A model generated the notes under the pieces. That model made no database searches, was not told the DNA's origin, and was given only the letters and a program-made list of their open reading frames with translations. A DNA stretch of 15,220 bases, taken from positions 15,631 to 30,850 of the forward strand of contig PLCG01000104.1 of the NCBI GenBank assembly GCA_003135575.1, in the 5' to 3' direction. This DNA comes from Nitrososphaerota archaeon. GTDB lineage: Archaea; Thermoproteota; Nitrososphaeria; Nitrososphaerales; Gagatemarchaeaceae. Position numbers and translations under genes: made by a program. This document shows, one piece after another, positions 11,924 to 15,220 of the stretch (within the stretch, counting starts at the first letter, position 1; each line of letters starts with the position of its first letter).

Positions 11924-12631
11924 ATGGCAAACGTGTACGGTACTGAAGGAAGGCTTCTGGAACAGCTGGCGCTGAACGGGGAGCTCAGCGTGAGCCAGCT
12001 GGCCAGGGCAACTGGCCTGTCGTACCCGACCACGTTATACAAGGCATCCTCCTTCCCGTTCGTGGCCTTCCAGAAGGCGGGCAGGGAGAAGAAGCTCAGG
12101 ATCAGGGACGAGGACGTGGATGCGGTCTACCCCTTCCTCATAGCGCTTCAGACCAGCAGGGCAAAGAAGGCGCAGCTGACGATGGCGTTCCTGTCCAGAA
12201 AGGGCCTCAGCGATGCATCGCTGGGCGGAGAGCTCGCGCTCGAGAAGCAGTTGCCCGTGAAAGACGCCGAGCCTGACCCCGAGATCGAGATCAGGACGGG
12301 GAACCAGAAGGCGTTCAGGAGATTTGCCAGCCGAACGCTCTCCAAGGCCATGGACTCGGATTTTACTTCGAATTCCAGGATAGTCGAGGACCGCGACACG
12401 GCATCCGCAAAGAGGATCGGGCTGCTGCAGGTATCGAGGCCGGAGAAGCTGCTGGTCGACGCCGTCGCGGAGAAGCAGTCCAGGGTGTTCGTCGAGAACG
12501 TCGTCGAGGCGATCGTAAACTCCCGCCATAGCGTCGACACGGACTTCCTGAGGTCGTATGCGAAGAGCAGGGGGGTCCTTGAGGAAGTTGTCAGGGAGCT
12601 GGAGGAAGCGAAGGGGTCTGGGTTCCCATAG
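11924..12631 (+). CDS. AbiEi-like antitoxin/transcription regulator (type IV TA)
   Basis: A 235-residue protein. The N-terminal 55 residues form a winged-HTH-like domain (RLLEQLALNGELSVSQLARA, TGLSYPTTLYKASSFPFV), fit for DNA binding and autoregulation at the palindrome upstream. A charged middle follows, and the C-terminal half is helical (PEKLLVDAVAEKQSRVFVEN, SRGVLEEVVRELEEAKGSG). The assignment rests on this layout plus the AbiEii-family toxin directly downstream; sequence match to classical AbiEi beyond the HTH is not obvious. In type IV systems the antitoxin does not bind the toxin but counteracts it, and represses the operon. The stop TAG overlaps the likely start of the toxin gene. 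Confidence 0.6.
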   Translation: MANVYGTEGRLLEQLALNGELSVSQLARATGLSYPTTLYKASSFPFVAFQKAGREKKLRIRDEDVDAVYPFLIALQTSRAKKAQLTMAFLSRKGLSDASLGGELALEKQLPVKDAEPDPEIEIRTGNQKAFRRFASRTLSKAMDSDFTSNSRIVEDRDTASAKRIGLLQVSRPEKLLVDAVAEKQSRVFVENVVEAIVNSRHSVDTDFLRSYAKSRGVLEEVVRELEEAKGSGFP

Positions 12632-13491
12632 TCTCCGACAGGCAGATACAAGAGATAGCAAAGAGGCTGGGGCTGCAGGAGTCCTTCGTCGAGAGGGAAT
12701 ACCAGCTGCTGGTCACGATCGAGGAGCTTCGCGCCGGCGGGCTGATGAAGCCGAAGAGCCCCCTCTGTCTCGGCGGGGGGCACGGAGTGCGCGCCTACCT
12801 GCCGCAGGAGCTCCAGAGGTTCAGCATAGACCTCGATTTCTACTCGAACGACGGGGACGTCCACAACATCCTGAGGGAGGTCAGCGGTCTCCGGGACCTC
12901 AAAGAGGTAGGGTACGGCGCGGAGTCGGAGGGCAGGTTCAAGCGGTACGATTCGGCCGTCCCCGCCGAGCTGAAGAGGTGCACGGTCGCGCTCCTCAAGC
13001 GGTATGGCCAGTCCTTCAAGTCCGGCGACGTCGACCCGGAGTTCTACGTGACCGTCTCGAACACGCTCGCCTTCGGCAAGTACGAGATGAGGAAACCGAA
13101 ATCATACATCGGGGTCGAATACGTCAAGGAGGAGGTCCCGGTGCTTTCGCCGGCGCTGATCATAGCTAGCAAGATCCGGATCATCCCGCACAGGAAGGTC
13201 AAGGACCTTTACAAGGACGTCTTCGACATCTACGCGCTCTTCAATTCGAGCGATATATCGGTGGACGACTCCGAAATCATCGCCGCGCTATCAGCGACGG
13301 GGTCGAGGATCAGGAAGCCCGAGCTTTTCCAGAGGTTCAAGGAAACGTCCGACCCCCGCAACGCGCGGAACGCCATAAAACTGCCCTCGGAGTCTAGGCG
13401 CAGCTACCTGGAAGATTGGAAGTCCATAAACGCCTTTGTGAAAAAGAAGGCCCTGACGGTTCTGGAGGGCGCAGGGATGCTGGATGGCTGA
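12628..13491 (+). CDS. abiEii: AbiEii-family nucleotidyltransferase toxin (type IV TA)
   Basis: A 287-residue protein if it starts at the AUA at 12628, or 248 from the first ATG at 12745. The N-terminal 39 residues (VSDRQIQEIAKRLGLQESFV, EREYQLLVTIEELRAGGL) are the conserved helical head of this family, so the early start is preferred though AUA is rare. The nucleotidyltransferase core is LGGGHGVRAYL followed by RFSIDLDFY, giving the D68-x-D70 metal-binding pair; the usual GG[S/T] is GGGH here. Later family motifs include LIIASKIRIIPHR and VKDLYKDVFDIYAL. Such toxins transfer nucleotides to RNA or tRNA and stop growth. A one-stop overlap (ATAG) couples it to the antitoxin. Confidence 0.82.
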   Translation: MVSDRQIQEIAKRLGLQESFVEREYQLLVTIEELRAGGLMKPKSPLCLGGGHGVRAYLPQELQRFSIDLDFYSNDGDVHNILREVSGLRDLKEVGYGAESEGRFKRYDSAVPAELKRCTVALLKRYGQSFKSGDVDPEFYVTVSNTLAFGKYEMRKPKSYIGVEYVKEEVPVLSPALIIASKIRIIPHRKVKDLYKDVFDIYALFNSSDISVDDSEIIAALSATGSRIRKPELFQRFKETSDPRNARNAIKLPSESRRSYLEDWKSINAFVKKKALTVLEGAGMLDG

Positions 13492-13499
13492 AATGCGAA

Positions 13500-13814
13500 G
13501 ATCGCCTGATTCAGAATTCAGTGTCAAATGCGGTAGCGCGCACGTGGCATAACCGGTCACCACATTGATGCTATTGTGACGCGCTAAAGCCCAGTTGTGC
13601 ACGTTCGTCTTTTGACCTTCGAGCTTAAGCCACGGTGAAATAAGAGCGATCAGACCAACGAGTGGTATGACGAGCGAAACCCAGGCAAACCACACGTTGT
13701 TAGAATCGTAGACGTAGCAAAAGGGAGAAGGCACCAAGCTTTCCTCGCAACGCGCAAAAATTAGGTACGCGCATACCGCAATGCTATTTTCTCACCCGAG
13801 CGTTTCCTTCTCAT
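13500..13814 (-). pseudogene. Frameshifted Cys-loop membrane protein
   Basis: An ATG at 13814 opens MRRKRSGEKIA, and the frame ends at a TAA at 13761. The neighbouring frame, from about 13785, carries IAVCAYLIFARCEESLVPSP, then FCYVYDSNNVWFAWVSLVIP, then LVGLIALISPWLKLEGQ. Joined by one missing base near 13780-13785 this gives the TM-Cys loop-TM plan (C in ARCEES and C in PFCYV) seen in other genes of the window. After LKLEGQ the frame runs on to 13291, antisense to the toxin gene, with no natural stop, so the 3' end also looks damaged or replaced. Start and end are approximate. Confidence 0.5.
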
Positions 13815-13977
13815 GAACGGTGGCATACCTTTTCCGTCTGTGGAATCGCAAGCTACGTATAAAGCGACTATGGAACCAATCGCAAGTGCTGTATGAACAG
13901 CCTGCTGGGCTCTTCGGCAGATGATATTTTCCGGGCTGGCTCAAAGTTGGGCTCTGCTCCACCAGCCGAAAGTTTGA

Positions 13978-14133
13978 CAGCGCGGAAGCTGGAACCCAGA
14001 GCGTGCAGCCGAAATCTTCCTGAGCCAGGGGCACACCACGGAGACGTCCCTTCACCAATACCTGAACATGCCCTTCCTGCAGAGTGACAAGGAGCAGATG
14101 CTCGAGTGGACCGGTGGGTTGTTCGAAAAGTAA
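13978..14133 (+). pseudogene. C-terminal fragment of an archaeal tyrosine recombinase (integrase)
   Basis: About 51 codons read QRGSWNPERAAEIFLSQGHT, then TETSLHQYLNMPFLQSDKEQ, then MLEWTGGLFEK and a stop. This matches the end of archaeal phage-type integrases: a WNPE turn, the catalytic [H]xxH-box region as SQGHT, and the nucleophile Tyr in LHQYLNMPF about 10 residues later. A stop codon lies just upstream in this frame and no catalytic Arg region is found, so only the tail remains. The tRNA 3'-end fragment 850 bases downstream supports a former tRNA-integrated element. Confidence 0.6.
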
Positions 14134-14276
14134 AGGGACGTTCACACGAATCCCTTCCGGCTCACTCGCGTGCAGTAGCTTCAACCCTGCCACCAATGCG
14201 CGCCGGAAGCACTTTCATTTCGTGGTCGGTTCCTAGAGACTGCGAGTATTCTTAACTATAGGCGAGGAGACGTTCA

Positions 14277-14599
14277 ATGCCGGTGTCTACTGAACCATTC
14301 TTCGAAGTGGTTTCGAAGCTTGACAGAAGAATCAGAATAAGCAACTCCTATTGGGATTACATAGTAAACGTCAATATCCTTCCATGCGCGGATTGGACGA
14401 GTTCGTTAAGAGCTCGCTGACCGAGCCGATTGAGGTCAGGAGGAGCAAAAGAGATCAGAGCGTCCACCTCCACTATGGCAAGTTCAAGGCGAAGCTTCTT
14501 GTCTGCACTGTAGTCAAGTTCTTAAATGGGAGCGGCTTCATAATTACGGCCTACTTGACCAGAAGGATGATCGGTGATTCGATATGGAAACAGAAATAG
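14277..14599 (+). pseudogene. Frameshifted toxin-like protein paired with DUF2283
   Basis: Frame one from ATG 14277 gives EPFFEVVSKLDRRIRISNSY, WDYIVNV. The -1 frame then continues YPSMRGLDEFVKSSLTEPIE, VRRSKRDQSVHLHYGKFKAK, LLVCTVVKFLNGSGFIITAY, LTRRMIGDSIWKQK. A single missing base near 14373-14375 explains the break; restoring it gives about 107 residues with the usual KxPSMxG-like junction. Proteins with this pattern (strand, RSxxD, GxGFIITAYxT) commonly precede DUF2283 genes and are suspected RNase-like toxins of the RelE/barnase-type fold; that function is inferred. The C-terminal piece could also start from the ATG at 14384. It overlaps the next gene by 16 bases. Confidence 0.65.
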
Positions 14600-14856
14600 T
14601 AAGGTCGCTCTACTATAACCCAGGCACCGACACACTCGACATCTGGCTCGGTGATTCGTCAAGCGAAACTGAAGCTGAACCAATCACCGAAAATCTAGTC
14701 AGCAAGCGTAACCGACGTGGAGAGATAATTGGGTTCGAGATAATCACCCTTGGCAAACTCAACAGCGAAGACATGAGAAAGATGCCCAAAGAAGCCAGAG
14801 TCTTGTTGAAAGAAAGTGCGAATAGGTTGTCTGTCGTCGGCCGTCCGCACAAATGA
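14584..14856 (+). CDS. DUF2283-family protein (putative antitoxin)
   Basis: A 90-residue protein with the DUF2283 pattern: SLYYNPGTDTLDIWLGD (Y-x-x-x-x-D-x-L-x-I-x-L), a polar loop (EAEPITENLVSKRNRRGEII), then the strand GFEIITLGKLN. The C-terminal 30 residues are basic and helical. DUF2283 proteins are small beta-rich domains often encoded right after a toxin-like gene, as here with a 16-base overlap, so an antitoxin role is likely but not proven. The gene is intact while its partner has a frameshift. Confidence 0.75.
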   Translation: METEIVRSLYYNPGTDTLDIWLGDSSSETEAEPITENLVSKRNRRGEIIGFEIITLGKLNSEDMRKMPKEARVLLKESANRLSVVGRPHK

Positions 14857-15138
14857 GTTAGGGTAACACCGCTCCTATCCGTGCTGATTAGAGATTTGTA
14901 CCGATTTTGGGTCTAAATACCGGCCGACTCGAACCCTTGACCACGACTAAAAGCTAGGGGGGTTCGGTACTGAGGAAATGGTGGGCCCGGTGGGATTCGA
15001 ACCATTCCGGTTAGAAATTCTGTACCACGAAGGGTTCCTGGCAAACCTTGAGGGCTTTGTGAAGAGTATAGGGGCCCTTCGGAAATGAAGAGGGAAGCGC
15101 TCTAACAGGCTATTTCTACCTCCCTTTCTCAGGTATGG
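14857..15138. other. Intergenic stretch without a recognised gene
   Basis: About 280 bases between the DUF2283 gene and the edge gene. Apart from the tRNA 3' fragment at 14979-15003, and a weaker T-loop-like motif (minus GGTTCGAGTC, within 14921-14936) that lacks a paired stem, no gene or RNA is seen. Confidence 0.5.
14979..15003 (-). repeat. tRNA 3'-end fragment (attachment-site remnant)
   Basis: On the minus strand: GGTTCGAAT, CCCAC, CGGGCCC, A, CCA. This is a T-loop (TTCGAAT), the T-stem 3' strand, a 7-nt acceptor 3' strand, a discriminator base and CCA. Upstream the T-stem 5' strand is absent (only 2 of 5 bp would pair) and no anticodon or D arm is found, so only the last 25 bases of a tRNA are present. 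Tyrosine-recombinase elements leave such duplicated tRNA 3' ends as att sites. Confidence 0.65.
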
Positions 15139-15220
15139 ATGGCGATGGACACGAAGAGCAAGTTGGGAGGTCCAGAACTCAAGAAAGCTTACGCGAAGCT
15201 CTCGGTCTACACGGCGCTCG
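15139..15220 (+). CDS. Start of an unknown gene, cut by the window edge
   Basis: From the ATG at 15139 an open frame reads MAMDTKSKLGGPELKKAYAK, LSVYTAL and leaves the window. An alternative ATG at 15135 opens another frame that is also open to the end but has a less protein-like composition. Too short to classify. Confidence 0.35.
   Translation, partial: MAMDTKSKLGGPELKKAYAKLSVYTAL

Noticed and set aside
12035..12864. Minus-strand open frames of over 200 codons opposite the AbiE genes
   Set aside because: High GC third-position bias on the plus strand opens the antisense frames; the plus-strand genes have clear family motifs.
14921..14936. Second tRNA T-loop-like motif (minus GGTTCGAGTC)
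   Set aside because: Matches the B-box consensus, but the flanking bases do not form a T-stem or acceptor stem; probably chance or a very decayed fragment.
14979..15090. Complete tRNA gene at the window end
   Set aside because: A second GGGCCC lies about 90 bases away, but no D-arm, anticodon arm or T-stem 5' strand can be formed, so only the 3' end is present.
1..15220. CRISPR array or tandem spacer-repeat structure
   Set aside because: No regularly spaced repeats were seen; the only tandem repeats are the 14-bp duplication at 6967 and the paired motif at 10830.

Overview
The window looks like an accessory region of an uncultivated archaeal chromosome, probably of the Nitrososphaerota/Thermoplasmatota kind (an inference, not proven). 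The support is indirect. Arg codons are mostly AGG/AGA and TTG/GTG starts are common. AT-rich TATA-like boxes with purine-rich flanks lie about 25-40 bases before several starts. Many genes encode small membrane-anchored or secreted Thr/Cys-rich proteins, and the toxin-antitoxin and integrase types are ones seen in archaea. No rRNA, intact tRNA, CRISPR array or core metabolic gene is visible.

Bases 1-5140 hold a run of small membrane or surface proteins. Several share one layout: a TM helix, a short outside loop with two cysteines, and a second TM helix. Bases 5239-6731 are an IS110-family element of the IS1111 type, with subterminal inverted repeats and a 248-base non-coding stretch after the transposase that is a candidate guide (seek/bridge) RNA. 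Bases 6747-7327 are a VapBC-like pair whose toxin is broken by a 14-bp tandem duplication and a 1-nt deletion. Bases about 7466-7725 (minus) are the 3' end of a group II intron, with a textbook 34-nt domain V, followed by a 3' exon fragment. Two multi-TM proteins follow (7732-8993), then an intact AbrB/PIN toxin-antitoxin pair (9089-9794), two coupled tiny genes (one a CxxC protein), a membrane gene with an in-frame stop, and a small minus-strand operon.

Bases 11317-11860 form a non-autonomous mobile cassette with imperfect 22-bp terminal inverted repeats and perfect 8-bp target duplications. It carries one small membrane-protein gene and abuts the broken end of a Ser/Thr-rich gene. Next is an AbiE-type (type IV) toxin-antitoxin operon with a perfect operator-like palindrome at its promoter; the toxin seems to start at an AUA codon overlapping the antitoxin stop. 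The last 1.7 kb hold a frameshifted Cys-loop membrane protein, the C-terminal stub of a tyrosine integrase with its catalytic Tyr, a frameshifted toxin-like gene paired with an intact DUF2283 gene, and the 3' 25 bases of a tRNA, which look like an attachment-site remnant. The start of one more gene runs off the end.

Overall this is a decaying island: four kinds of mobile element (IS1111-type, group II intron, MITE-like cassette, integrase/att), four toxin-antitoxin modules in different states of decay, and a set of Cys-loop membrane proteins. At least four genes carry single-base frameshifts. Real decay and assembly indels cannot be told apart from this sequence alone.
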